Part shown: positions 11,591 through 22,529 of the stretch, in pieces
Layout of the letters: each line of letters begins with the position of its first letter
Position numbering within the stretch: position 1 is the stretch's first letter
Assembly (NCBI GenBank): GCA_907163375.1
Contig: CAJQUW010002996.1
Coordinates: 124,001 to 188,000 of the forward strand
Origin: Prostheceraeus crozeri
Lineage: Eukaryota; Platyhelminthes; Polycladida; Euryleptidae
Length of the DNA: 64,000 nucleotides
Reading direction: 5' to 3'
The notes under the pieces: model-generated
The model's input: only the letters and a program-made list of their open reading frames with translations
What the model was told of the DNA's origin: nothing
The model's database searches: none
Made by a program: the position numbers and the translations under genes

Positions 11591-13201
11591 TCGTAGCCAC
11601 AAAGCATGGCTTATCTCACACAGGCCCCATATACCCGACCCTTGGTCCTCAAAGGTGGTCCTCTGGACGTCAAGAAGGATTGCAGATGATGGGATTTGCT
11701 TATTGATTTACTTTTTTTATTCATTCTTTACACTGCTGCTGACTCAACACATCCAGAGATATTGAGAGCGTCTCCAAGACAGGAAGAACATTTTCCTGTT
11801 AAAATCACACTCAAGACGAGCTCATTCCGTATGTGACATCCATGTTTGGCCCCTGACATTTATGCTCGGCAAATGAAACTAGAAGCTGTGCTCAGGTTTC
11901 CCTTAACTTTGCTGCATCTCTGCATCATATATAGCCTGTACATGCATAGTATAAAAGAAAGTGATCGATGCGGAATTAAAATCGCTTGCTGTGACTTGAC
12001 TCTAAATTTTCAAACAGCCAAATAATTGAATATCATACGTCATTAAAATTTCGAATAACAAAATTTTTAATTGTTTTTTAGTGCAGTTTTTAAGGCTTGG
12101 ATCTGAATGTAATTCAAGGTTCAAATGTGATTGTAAGTCAAAGTCCAGCCCCTGGTTGGGTGTAACTGAACATTTTTGCACATAAAAAATTGACTTGAAA
12201 GCTATTTTAAAAATAGCATAGAGTAATTGCGGTGTTTTTATTTGCGCACCAGATGACTTACAAAATGTTTTCTTTTACATCTGTATCTTTTGAGAGACTT
12301 TCTCACATAATCTATTAGACATGTTTTCTTCAATCACAACTTAGTAAGTAGAATATTATATTTTGACGCATATTCTGTTTTATTGTTTGTTTACAGATCG
12401 TATTGACTAAGCATACGAAGTATCTAAGATGTTAAATTTGTAGTATCATGTGGCCAATATGATAGATACAAGGGCATAGTAATTAAGACATGGAACATGT
12501 CAAGCAGTAATCAGTGAGAACACGGGAAAATTATTTCCGTAAATGCGCGGGAGCCCTGTAGTAGGTTGCATGGCGTTTACTATCTGAACCAGTTTACCTG
12601 CATAGACGTATTGTGTTTTATTCTGGCGATTATGTCCACATCATTAAACATATTTGTATCAACAGAAACGAACATGAGATAGATTTTCGTTTGATTGGAA
12701 CGTTCGATTATCCATTTATTAGAATAATTCATAATTCGAACATTGCAGTGGGTAGCTAAAGAATGATCGACTACAGACGTAGGTAGGCTTTTAGAATAGG
12801 CCTACCGGTATACATATAGGTAAAGCGTACAAATTACAGTTTCTCATTTTTATGTCTCCGATTAGATGCATTTTAAATACAATTTGCTCAAGATTTTCTC
12901 TAGAATCAAATTACAATGAAAACGGACCGAGATGGTACTACTAATATATAGTATAGGCCTATATACTACGTCAATAGTTTGTAGAATCGTTAGCCAAATG
13001 GCTTTTCATACAAAACTGAAATTGAAGGCCGGCGAAAAAATCAAAATCTAGCTTTGAGCATTTGCATTTATGTCTGTCGAAGGCAACTGATTGAGTATGC
13101 TGATTTACTCGCACATGATTTTAACATATATTTGATTATTCAAAGAGTATTAAAATCATATCTAACCGGTTTGCCTGCAATGAAGACAGATTAAATGTAT
13201 T
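11591..13201. other. Non-coding stretch with one orphan transposon-like terminus
   Basis: No gene was recognised. Near 12515-12555 the words CGGGAAAATTATTTCCG and GCGCGGGAGCCCTG resemble the inside-out right end of the 8490 element, so a relic terminus of that family may lie here without a partner. Confidence 0.35.
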
Positions 13202-13209
13202 GATTAAGT

Positions 13210-14303
13210 CAGGGTTTTTTTAGGTTTCGTTTACCCGCCCACTCCCAAATTCTACCCGCCAATCTAAAACAAAGCAAAACAAGGCTTGTAGATCTTTCTT
13301 TCAATTTCCTTTCCAGCTGTAAAAAGAAAACGGAAACAAAGTTGCATCTTTTGAATATTCAGCAAATTAGAGGTGGTGGTACAATATATGCCTACATGAC
13401 GTACATGCACTAAAATGTGCACAGCAACAATTGCTGGATAAGAAGGAGAGGAACAGTGGAAAATTGTCTCTTGAACTTGCAGTAAAAACATATATGATAA
13501 ATGCATAATACACTACATGATTTCACAGTGAATATGGCTAACTGCAATTTATGTAAAGACAAATTGCATTCTGCAACGTCATTCCTAATCGACAAGAGCC
13601 TATTGATGATCAACGAAACAGTGCCGCATATCAATAAAAAGTGAAGTTAAAGAATGTAAATAATCGTTGATAAGCGATGAATGTGTTATTTGCACTGCAA
13701 AAGTCTGCAAATTGCTTAGTTAAGTCATGGATGATGAAAAGCTGTGTTACAATTATTACTTAAAAATTGAATAGGCCTAGTTTCTCTTTAACGATCGAAA
13801 TTTATTGTCAACTACGTATAGGGGGCATACAGCTGTACAGTTGTACACCTCCATAACTTTCAGTGATGCAAATTCTATAAATGAAGTAAGCTATGTGAGA
13901 CAAGAAAGCACCAATGCGAATGTATTTCTTCATTCGCAACCAGTAAAATTTATTTTGGCATGGTCCACTACATGACTACATAGCATTTCCGTTTTGATAA
14001 CTTCCTACTTTTAAATGTGTGTGAGTGAAGGAAAGTTTTTGTACTTGTTAACTTGACGATGGTTGCGAATCGCATGATCGAACATAAATAGGTTTCGTAT
14101 AGGTTATCTACACCTGAAATAGGGTTGGGTTTAATAATTTTTAAATTCGAATTATGCGAATAATTCTAATTATTCGCCTTATGTGAAAAACAACAGTGAC
14201 TGACATGGACAGTGGTCCGAGTTGACATCCGAAATTTTACCCGCCCATTTGAAATTTTTACCCGCCCAAATCGGGCGCGTATATCGCCTTAAAAAAACCC
14301 CTG
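13210..14303. mobile_element. Non-autonomous hAT transposon with perfect 8-bp target duplication
   Basis: The left terminus CAGGGTTTTTTTAGG at 13210 is matched inverted by the right terminus, which ends AAAAAAACCCCTG at 14303. The octamer GATTAAGT flanks both ends exactly (13202-13209 and 14304-14311). CAGGGG-type termini and an 8-bp duplication are the signature of hAT elements. Subterminal ACCCGCCC words occur near both ends in the same orientation. No transposase frame is present, so it was mobilised in trans. Confidence 0.8.
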
Positions 14304-14785
14304 GATTAAGTTATGTTAACTTCACGAGTAGCTGCATCATTAATGAGACTAGATTTTTGGGAATGCATAATCCCAACTATTTGTCATGTTTTTATCAGTA
14401 TATTTTCCCTGTGTTTACATGCAATTTTGTTTTAAAACTAGATATGTTTCAATTTATTTGCCATTCTTTTTTTGTAGATTGAAAGCTTTCAGTATCGGAT
14501 CATCGCTGCTTAATGCAAATGTAACTTTTTAAGTTAAAGTCGAGTAAAGCATTACTCGAAAAACTTGTTTCATTGTAGATGTATATCTTATTTAGCTATT
14601 TGAAATACAGATGTCGCATCTAAGAAATTCAAAATGCTGTTATTTATCAGTCAGAATGATTCAAGAGGTAACGTGCTAGTTTTAAAGAGAATTATGACAT
14701 AGTTGATTCAACTGCGAAATTCAGGAAATCGTTGGCACCTTGTGAAAGGTAATCGTTGAAACTTACAAATCTTTTCCATTTTCAG

Positions 14786-14847
14786 AGAGCTTAAATGTTG
14801 TTCGGCGTTTGAAATTGGAGACTCAATTGGACATACACAGAGGCTGT
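14786..14847 (+). CDS. DCAF6: DCAF6-like WD40 gene, 5'-most recognised exon
   Basis: A polypyrimidine tract and AG end at 14785, and a GTAAGT donor starts at 14848. The exon begins with two bases of a split codon and encodes SLNVVRRLKLETQLDIHRGC. This aligns with the segment just before the first WD40 blade of DCAF6 (RLKLEATLNVHDGC in the human protein, recalled). The next exon opens with VNTVSW in phase 0, so the joint is consistent with the human protein. The exon carrying the start codon was not found upstream. The following intron is about 21.7 kb because of nested transposons. Confidence 0.8.
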
Positions 14848-14894
14848 GTAAGTATTCAACATTTTCAAGTCAAACAAAAGATATGATGTGAATT

Positions 14895-15175
14895 TATGCA
14901 TGAAGCACTAATGGATAATGTCGGTGGGATATTGTACAACCGTCTCGCATCTTGACATCTTCCATCGCCATTATCAAGATATCTGTTCTGGTGAACTTGG
15001 CCCTCAATCTTTTGCCAGATGCAGAGGAATTGACTACACAAATTCATGCATTGTTTCTAGTCTCCGTTCTCTTACAGATCTGAACAAGGTTGTGGAATAA
15101 GCTCATTTCGGAGATATTCCAACATCTATTAGTGTTGAAGCATTCAAGAGGGCTGTCTGTTAGGTTCTACCTATC
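14895..15175 (+). pseudogene. Probable LINE 3' relic
   Basis: The plus-strand frame 14918-15100 and its continuation past a stop read SSLRSLTDLNKVVE then AHFGDIPTSISVEAFKRAV. The last part resembles the W-N-x-L-P ... F-K-R-A ending of non-LTR ORF2 proteins. The match is short and contains a stop, so the call is tentative. Confidence 0.35.
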
Positions 15176-16195
15176 TCCATGGAGGGTTGACATTCTGAAG
15201 CTTCTTTTTCTTTAATATACTGATGTTGTGTTTTTATTATCAACTTTTGCATTTGGTTTATTTCCTTTTTTACTCCTGTTATGCAGTTACGAGTTAGCAG
15301 TTAGTTATTCTACTTGTTGCATCCCCAAATGTCACTTTTCTGCTTCTACACCTTCTCGGGGTTTTTGTTTCTGACCTTGTTATTTTGTAATTATCATTTT
15401 TATTGATCCTTTTATATACTTATAGTTTACTTTTCTATCACTGTAGTTCCAGTTCACCTTTAGACTTTTGATGTCGGAGATTTGCCTTCTGATAGATATT
15501 AGTTCTCGATAAATGCATCCTTTCTCTTAGGACATCAGTCAGATATTATTATTAGTGTCTTCTACACGTTAAATTCATCTTAATGTCACTTCACTCATGG
15601 GTGCACAGGATTGTAAGGGATACTTGAATGGGACTAAATTCAAATAAAATTTCGTAGATGGATTTCATCTTTGAATGGAGTTATGGAGTTGACAAAGTCT
15701 TTCGAATCCTTGTTATCAACCGGAGGATGCTATCATAATTACTTTTTCAACAGACTGAAAGTAACTGCGTTTCTTGGCGGATTTAACCCGTTATTTACCT
15801 GAGTAGTCGACCATGCATTAGATTCTGTCTGAGCGTGGCTAAATAATGATTTTCTGAGTCAATGAAGATGCTTTTCACCAATAGCTCAGACATAAAAGCT
15901 ATCATGATTAAAACAGGTTCCACCTCTTCATTTTTCATCAATTGTTGATTAAATTGCACATTCAATTACTTAATAATAGTAGCGATATTGAATCACCGCG
16001 TTTATCTCAAATCTTTAGTAATTTATTCATTTAATTCACGTTATGTAATCTCATGACCATCATAAATCAATCGGTGACTTGAGAAAGATAGATAAACTAG
16101 TACAAGAAATCATTGAATAAACTGTATGTCATACATGATGGCCGCCAACAGGAGGTTCTTCATACTTCAGTTGATTGATGCTAAAAACAGCTTTC
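15176..16195. other. Intronic AT-rich sequence
   Basis: No supported gene, RNA or repeat boundary was seen. Confidence 0.35.
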
Positions 16196-16239
16196 GTCTA
16201 TCCTTGAAATTTATTGACCAGATTAAAATAGTTAATTAA

Positions 16240-16300
16240 AAGATATGTACAACCCCTACGCGTTTCAAGCGCTCGCTCTTCCTCAGGGGGTAATTCGCTA
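16240..16300 (+). repeat. Retroelement-like motif, shared with 23660 and 24650
   Basis: ACGCGTTTCAAGCGCTCGCT followed by CTTCCTCAGGGG is a motif that recurs, diverged, at about 23665-23705 (plus) and about 24645-24690 (minus). The three copies suggest one dispersed family. It has no coding content. Confidence 0.45.
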
Positions 16301-16407
16301 AAACCAACTGTATGAGAAATACATACAGTTGGTGACTTATGAGACAGTATGAGAAACTGTATGTCGACTGTAGTCGGCTCCGGTTGATTATGGACGCCAC
16401 CCACTTC

Positions 16408-16508
16408 CATGCATTTTCTTTTTTGGTCAAATTTCGGTAATCTTTTGTTATGTTATCATAGATCAGGGGGTTGTTCTCAATCGCTTCGATTAATTCACCG
16501 TCTTCCAT
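16408..16508 (-). pseudogene. MADF-domain fragment (Harbinger/Adf-1 type)
   Basis: The minus strand from the ATG at 16508 encodes MEDGELIEAIENNPLIYD, then DYRNLTKKENAWKWVASI. This is the beginning of a MADF (Myb/SANT-like in Adf-1) domain, with its conserved L-I-E-x-V/I start, Y-D or W-D, and a tryptophan two helices later. Such domains occur in Adf-1-like regulators and in the accessory gene of PIF/Harbinger transposons. The frame then degenerates into unrelated sequence. It is either a relic or a first exon ending near 16400, and a relic is the more likely reading in this setting. Confidence 0.5.
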
Positions 16509-17283
16509 TCTTGCCTTTCTTGACTTCCACTGATTTGACTGCGACGCAAATGAACTATTTCATTCTTGCCGCAGTGATAGAAAACACGCGTGCCCCTCAT
16601 TTCACATGAAGTTCGCAGTGACTCATTCACACCTGTATGCGTGTATTAACTTCTCCGCACTCAAATTCAAGACTGACTGAGTGGTTTCTCGCAGTGGTCG
16701 CAGTGGTTGCAGTGGTTCTTCGCAGTCGACTGCTAAAGCATTCACATCAAATGATGTCTTCGCAGTGTTCGACGACAGGAGTTCGCAGTCAGTGAGAATC
16801 AGGCTTTAGCATCATTTTGGCACAATTAATGAAAATTAGGATTTTTCTCCTTAAATGTGTGAAATTCATTTCCAATCAGTATCTGATCTTCTCTGTGATG
16901 TAAACCTATCTTTGCACTCCGAGCCGACTGAACTGCCTCACATTGAACGGATCAAGTCGGCTACAGTTGACCCAGGGAGGTTTGCGGTGAAATTCAAACC
17001 GACAAGTATTTCCAAGGTTGCACGATGACCTAAATGAGGAATCTGACAATTTGGATTGCTCGCTGAGATGTCTAGCACTTTTTTTATCGGTGAAGTGCTT
17101 CGCATTTAATTTTTCAATTCTCATTGAAGAAGTACTTCTGAAATGATTGAAGTAACATTGCCACTGACCAGGCATGAGCTAGTCTGAATTGCACGTCAAG
17201 ATACTCAACACAATTTATTGTTTTATATTGATTCTGTCGGAGATACATTAGATTCTCTTAAATACATGCATGCTTTCAGATAA
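16509..17283. other. Intronic sequence with CGCAGT-rich short repeats
   Basis: Between about 16610 and 16800 the word CGCAGT(G/C) recurs many times (TCGCAGTGGTCGCAGTGG and variants), like a decayed microsatellite. The rest shows nothing supported. Confidence 0.4.
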
Positions 17284-17288
17284 CGTAT

Positions 17289-17597
17289 TGTAGAGGTTTT
17301 TGGTAATGTCTATGATGATTGTAGTAAGGTAAATCACCAAAGTAAATTATTCTAGTCTCTAACAGCCCGGAGAGAGTTTTTAGAACACCGTCTTGTCTCG
17401 CAGTCAGAATCGTTGTGTTAATATTATCATCAGCATTACATTCACCAAGTGACAGGATGGAAAGGTAATTAAGATAAGGCGAAGAGATTACAAGTGGAAA
17501 GTGAAGTAAAGAGAGGTGTTAAAATCAAGGAGAGCAGCAGCTGTACACCATCTGTTAGCGTGCATCGCAACTAAGGCTGATTGATGACACCACTACA
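17289..17597 (-). repeat. 3' LTR of the gypsy element
   Basis: This 309-bp copy is TG...CA bounded and matches the copy at 21504-21812 at every position compared. On the coding (minus) strand it is the downstream LTR and directly follows the polypurine tract. Confidence 0.9.
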
Positions 17598-17655
17598 GTA
17601 CTCCCCTCCCAGCCTTTACGTCAGTCAAGGCGATGCCGTAGTAGAATAAAGATGT

Positions 17656-17973
17656 TCATCCTGGAACGTAACGAGCGGGAGATTGTATGTGCCGGCCAGA
17701 GCGCGTGGTCGGAGTAGGAGTGTCAGCACTTGATCTATCTAAGTGGGCGGGCTTGAGGCGGTCGATGGAAATTGTCTCTGAGCGGCCGTTTTTGGAGATA
17801 CAGTAAAATTTATCGCTCCGACTGAGGATAAGATACGGCCCGTCGTACGTAGGTTGAAGCGGCTTGCGCACAGCATCGTGTCGGATGAAAACATGACTGC
17901 ATGTTGCCAATTCGCTGGGAAAGAAAATTGGCTTGGACTGAGGGCGTGGAGACGGGGCTTTCAGCTCTCGCAT
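17656..17973 (-). pseudogene. pol: gypsy pol, integrase C-terminal domain (frame-shifted segment)
   Basis: This segment encodes the basic C-terminal integrase region. It includes a KPLQPTYDGPYLILSR stretch and GRSETISIDRLKPAHL, the GPY/F-like module and closing motif of Ty3/gypsy integrases, and it ends at 17656. It is one frame away from the integrase core. The break near 17970 is a T run one base too short. Confidence 0.8.
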
Positions 17974-19430
17974 GAATGACTGAAGTTTCCGTTTGCATCA
18001 GGCTGTGACTGGGAATGATCACTGCTGAGGAATTGACCAGGTAAACGCAATGTGGTGCCGAGAGTCAATTCAGCCGGGGAGCAATTAATGTCGGTTTTGA
18101 CGGCTGACCGCAAACCGAGCATAACGATAGGCAAATTGTCTGTCCAATGCTGCGGCGAGGGTTGTGACTTGAGGGCGGTTTTGAGCTGGCGATGTAGACG
18201 CTCCACCATCCCGTTTGACATCGGATGATACGCCGTTGTTCGAATGCGAGTACATCCCAGAAGTTGAGTGAGGTCAGTAAATAAAGCAGACTCAAACTGT
18301 CGACCGCGATCAGTTGTGATGATCTCAGGAACGCCAAATATGGAGATCCAGCGCTCCACGAAAGCGCGTGCAACCGTTGATGCGGTGATGTCCTTTATAG
18401 GGATAGCTTGAGGCCATCGCGTGAAACGGTCGATGCAGGTTAAGATGTAAGTGTAACCGTTGGAGGGAGCAAACGGTCCGACAAGATCAATGTGGACATG
18501 ACGAAAGCGAGCGTCCGGTGCTGAAAACGTGCCGATGGGAGCACGAGTATGGCGGTTGACCTTCGACCTTTGGCAGGGAATGCAGGCGCGAGTCCATTGT
18601 CTGATATCGCGTTTCATATCAGGCCAAACAAAGCGCTCGGATACCAGTTTGATGCTGGGCTTGATGCCAGGATGTGCGAGACCGTGAATAACGTCGAATA
18701 TTCTTCTACGCAAGACAGTTGGGATAAAGGGGCGAGGTAAACCAGTAGAGAGGTCACAAGTCACTGATCGAGTAGACGAAGGAATGGGTATGTCTTGCAA
18801 TTGTAGGCCAGTGTCATGCTTGTTGCGGTAGCCTTGCAGGTCGCTGTCTTGTCGTTGAGCGTTGGCGATTTCTTCATGAGTAGGGCAGGAAGGACGAGTG
18901 ATGGCTGAGACTTCCACCCGTGACAAAGTATCAGCAACAATGTTATTCTTACCGCTGACATGTCGAATGTCACAAGAAAACTGCAAAATATAGTCTAGGT
19001 GTCGGACTTCTCGCGGGGAATGTCGATCAGCAGACGTGGCGACAGCGTAAGTGAGTGGCTTATGGTCAGTCAGTACGGTGAAGGTCCGACCTTCTAAGCA
19101 ATGGCGAAAATGGCGAATTGCAAGGTAGATGGCCAGCAGCTCTCTGCCGAAAGTGCTGTACCGGGACTCTGTGTCGGATAGTTTCCGTGAAAAGAATGCA
19201 AGCGGTTGAAGTTCACTGTCTGTCAACTGTTGCAGAGACGCACCAACAGCGAAGTTAGACGCGTCGACGGCGAGTACCAACTGTGAAGATTGATCGGGAA
19301 AAGCCAGACAAGTAGCGCTGGTGAGGGCACGTTTGGCGTCGTTGAAGGATTGTTCAGCTTCGGAGGACCAACTCAGGACTTGGATGCGCCTTTGAGCAGA
19401 TTGGTTAGGGGCTGTAGAAGACTTGCACAT
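17961..19430 (-). pseudogene. pol: gypsy pol, RNase H and integrase core
   Basis: Residues about 40-150 form the RNase H domain ([50 protein letters not shown]). The integrase follows, with an HHCC zinc site (HGLAHPGIK ... CIPCQRSK) and the DDE triad ([28 protein letters not shown]). The segment is intact except at its ends. It joins RT by a one-base shift near 19385 (an A run) and the integrase C-terminus by another near 17970. Its product would copy and integrate the element. Confidence 0.88.
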
Positions 19431-20142
19431 CGAGGGATAAAGCGGCGGTAAAAATTGATCATGCCGAGGAATCGACGGAGTTCAGCTATCGAGTTCGGCT
19501 GGGGAAAGTTCGAGATAGCAGTGACCTTGTCTTCGACGGGCGCTATTCCATGACAGTCGATCTTGTGTCCGAGAAAGGTAATTGATGAGACACCGAAAAC
19601 ACACTTAGACGGGTTCAGTATGAGTCCGTACTCATCAAGGCGTTGAAACAGCATTCTGAGATGGTACTGGTGCTCTTCCGGTGAGGAGCTAGCGACTAGC
19701 AGGTCATCAACGTAGGCAAATACGAAGTTAAAACCACGTAAAATTTCGTCGATGAAGCGTTGAAATGTCTGTGCTGCGTTGCGTAGACCGAAGGGCATCC
19801 TGGTAAACTCGAAAAGACCGAAAGGAGTTGTAACCGCAGTCTTCGCAATATCATCAGGTTCGACAGGAATCTGATGATAGGCACGAGTCAAGTCGATGGA
19901 TGAGAACACAGTCTTGCCTTTGAGGTTGGACGAAAAGTCTTGGATGTGGGGAACTGGATACCGGTCAGGTGCAGTCACATGGTTGAGAGCGCGGTAGTCA
20001 CCGCAAGGGCGCCAATCGCCAGACTTCTTGGTGACCATGTGCAGAGGAGAGGCCCAAGCGCTATCGGACGGACGAACGATACCCATCTCAAGCATGTGCT
20101 GGAACTCCTCTTTAGCACAACGCAAACGGTCCGGTGCTAAAC
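19373..20142 (-). pseudogene. pol: gypsy pol, reverse transcriptase
   Basis: The segment carries the Ty3 RT series: [60 protein letters not shown], the catalytic FAYVDDLLV, then [12 protein letters not shown] and FLGHKID. The sequence up to the break at 19373 includes the start of the tether region ([13 protein letters not shown]). The YVDD box is intact. Its 5' edge near 20142 is a C run one base short, which separates it from protease. Confidence 0.9.
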
Positions 20143-20704
20143 GGCGAGGCGAGTGAAAACTGGAGGGCCTGTGGTGCGGATGTGGTGAGTCACATTGTGC
20201 TTGGCAGCGTCATCATGCAGGGAGTGATTCGTTAATCGAGGAAACTGGCGTAGGAGAGTCAAATAAGGACATTGAGAGGCAGGCGCAGACGGATGAGTCA
20301 GGAGAGGACTGAGCTGCTGAACACCGTTGGCCGTGGTGCCAAGAACAAAAAGGCTTGTAAAGCTGTCCAGAAGGCGACGGTGGTTCAGGTCAATCAGGAG
20401 GTGGAAGTGGCTGAGGAAGTCAGCTCCGATGATAGGATGAGTGACATCAGCTATCACAAAAATCCACCGAAAGGTACGCCGTAGTCCCAAATTCAAAGTC
20501 AACGATCGCTGGCCGAAGGTTGAGATGATGGCGTGATTAGCTGCGAAGAGAGGTTCACCACGGAAGCCATTTCGACGATCAGCAGTCGTAGGAGGAAGGA
20601 CACTGACCTCAGCACCACTGTCGATCAGGAACTTGGTGCCAGAGTAGCGGTCCCAAACAAAAAGTCGGTAGCTCGGAGGTGAAGGGCCCGTGGCAGCCGC
20701 CACC
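20137..20704 (-). pseudogene. pol: gypsy pol, aspartic protease
   Basis: The frame contains FLIDSGAEVSVLPP, the active-site D-S-G of retroviral-type aspartic proteases, and later PIIGADFLSHFHL, the usual G-A-D-F-L segment. It opens without its own clear start and directly overlaps the end of gag, so it is expressed as a gag-pol fusion in an intact copy. The frame is lost at 20137, before RT. Confidence 0.82.
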
Positions 20705-20705
20705 T

Positions 20706-21481
20706 CTACTGCGGGGCCGAGGAGTTTCCCGATTGGAAGCTGCAGGGCTTAATGCACTTCTCAGCTGCAGTGCTGTATTTTCGGTGGTACCAGCACACAT
20801 CAGGACGGTCGCCAACAGGACGATTAGAACGGTCCCGGGACTTAGAACGCTCACGTGAGTTCCTAGTAGTGCACAAGGAGGAGATGCGTTCAGCAAGTCG
20901 GTTCACTGTCTTCTCCAAGCGATCCAGTCGGTCGCTGAGACTGTCAGGGCGGTTGACTGAAGCGACCGCGGCGTGGAGAGGAACTGGAGCGTCGAGAATT
21001 CGATCAGCTATGTCTGCAACATCTTCAAGTGGCATGGAGTCCTTGGAGGCAGCGAGAATGGATTGAGCATGGAGGGGGAGTCTCTGAACGAAGAGTTGTC
21101 GCAGAAGTCCTTCATCGAAGTTGCGTGACCCAGCAGGTGACGCATGCGGCGCAGGAGTTGCGAAGGCTTACGATCACCAAGCTCCTCCTCGCTGAGTAGC
21201 TGACGCAACCGTTTGTGTTCGGAGACTGAGGTTCGCTTGATGATGGCAGCCTTCAGCTCATCATACTGATCGGTCATCGGGCGAGAAACGATCAGGTCGC
21301 GAACTTCTTGAGCGATCTCTTGAGGGAGTGTGCGAATGATGTGGCCAAACATAGTTTCCTGCTTGGTAACTCGACAGACGTCGAATTCCGCCTCGCAGAG
21401 TGAGAACCACAGCTCGACGTCGGAGGACCAGAAGGAAGGTAGCTTCACACTTAGAGCGGCGAGTTGAGTTGGGTCGGTCAT
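20706..21481 (-). pseudogene. gag: gypsy gag, frame-shifted
   Basis: The start codon at 21481 lies about 20 bases after the 5' LTR and primer-binding site. The first part (PSFWSSDVELWFSLCEAEF, TMFGHIIRTLP, LLSEEELGDRKPSQLLRRM) is the capsid region of Mag-like Ty3 elements. A one-base loss near 21118 (TTT to TT) shifts the frame. The second part (MPLEDVADIADRIL, then CWYHRKYSTAAEKCIKPCSF) completes capsid and gives the atypical Cys/His box common in this clade. It ends at 20706. Confidence 0.85.
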
Positions 21482-21503
21482 GATTTTTAGTTGGGCGCCA
21501 ATT

Positions 21504-21812
21504 TGTAGAGGTTTTTGGTAATGTCTATGATGATTGTAGTAAGGTAAATCACCAAAGTAAATTATTCTAGTCTCTAACAGCCCGGAGAGAGTTTTTAGAA
21601 CACCGTCTTGTCTCGCAGTCAGAATCGTTGTGTTAATATTATCATCAGCATTACATTCACCAAGTGACAGGATGGAAAGGTAATTAAGATAAGGCGAAGA
21701 GATTACAAGTGGAAAGTGAAGTAAAGAGAGGTGTTAAAATCAAGGAGAGCAGCAGCTGTACACCATCTGTTAGCGTGCATCGCAACTAAGGCTGATTGAT
21801 GACACCACTACA
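21504..21812 (-). repeat. 5' LTR of the gypsy element
   Basis: The partner of the LTR at 17289-17597, 309 bp. It should carry the promoter for minus-strand transcription of the element. No TATA box was assigned with confidence. Confidence 0.9.
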
Positions 21813-21819
21813 GTATCAT

Positions 21820-22460
21820 ATTCATTGAATGACTTGCTCAAATGCATCATCAAAATTTACCATTTCTGAGAGAAAGGTTTTTTTCGAAAGCTCAAAGTTA
21901 TCTTACCCAATATTCATTTCATATCATAGCGCTACAGCGGCTCTCAACTTACTAAGCACACCTTAGAGAAAGATTTTCTGACGAAATTTAAAAGTATCCA
22001 CGTTTTATTCGATTGATTGAAATCTCAGATTTAGCACTGATGACCCAAGATGACATTGCCAACTGTCTTGTTAATAGTGTTTGCGACGAAGAAAGTGAAG
22101 ATGATGAAATCACAGAAGAAGTACTGAAGATTGTTCAATTACCTCTTACTCTCCAATCAAATTCAAATGCCAGGCAGCACGTTCGTCTTCAACGTCGACC
22201 CAACACACTATATGCTGGCATTTCATCAGCTAGCAACCACTTCCGTGTTTCAATAGTTAGTAAGCAACAAGGAAGATGTTACCGTTACTTACTTTTTTGG
22301 TTTTCTCCCTTTAGCTTACTTTCCTTTTCTGTTGAGAGTTAGACGATAGGAAACTTTTCCAACGGGCAAAACGGATTTCTATACACTCTTCAAAGATGAG
22401 AAGGTTATTTGATAAAGAAAAATTATGAAAATCAGTGAAAAAAACATTCGGGAAATACAC
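21820..22460. other. Intronic stretch with one short acidic ORF
   Basis: The frame at 22013-22342 encodes an acidic stretch (TQDDIANCLVNSVCDEESED) that faintly recalls the tail of pogo/Tigger transposases. No catalytic part is nearby and the resemblance is too weak to name. Confidence 0.3.
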
Positions 22461-22463
22461 AGT

Positions 22464-22522
22464 TAAACCACTGACGTCTGGCAATCTAGGTCATCGCTCT
22501 ACCAGCTGAGGTATCAACGTGT
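22464..22522 (-). repeat. tRNA-like relic (A-box half)
   Basis: The minus strand reads ACCTCAGCTGGTAGAGCGAT, a near-consensus tRNA D-arm and A box. It is followed by an anticodon-like loop and a decayed T arm (GGTTTAACTG instead of GGTTCGAAT-like). The arms do not fold into a full cloverleaf, so it is a tRNA-derived SINE head or a tRNA pseudogene. Confidence 0.5.
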
Positions 22523-22529
22523 TAGGTAA

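Larger units (their letters stand above)
17289..21812 (-). mobile_element. Ty3/gypsy LTR retrotransposon, complete, Mag-like
   Basis: Two 309-bp direct LTRs (17289-17597 and 21504-21812) begin TGTAGAGG and end CACTACA. By eye they are identical. GTAT flanks both sides, consistent with a 4-bp target duplication. The coding strand is minus. The primer-binding site TGGCGCCCAAC follows the 5' LTR (near 21503), and a purine tract (GGGAGGGGAG on the minus strand, near 17601-17611) precedes the 3' LTR. Gag, protease, RT, RNase H and integrase occur in the Ty3 order. Identical LTRs imply a recent insertion, yet the ORF is split by several one-base shifts. It lies antisense in a DCAF6 intron. Confidence 0.92.

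Noticed and set aside
12515..12558. Right end of the element starting at 8490
   Set aside because: The flank TAGTAGGT does not match the left flank, and the end at 11233 has a matching TGCTTG.
21990..22342. Tail of a pogo/Tigger transposase
   Set aside because: Only an acidic stretch is shared and there is no catalytic or CENP-B part nearby.
22464..22522. Functional tRNA gene
   Set aside because: Only the D arm is good. The T arm is decayed and the acceptor stem does not pair.
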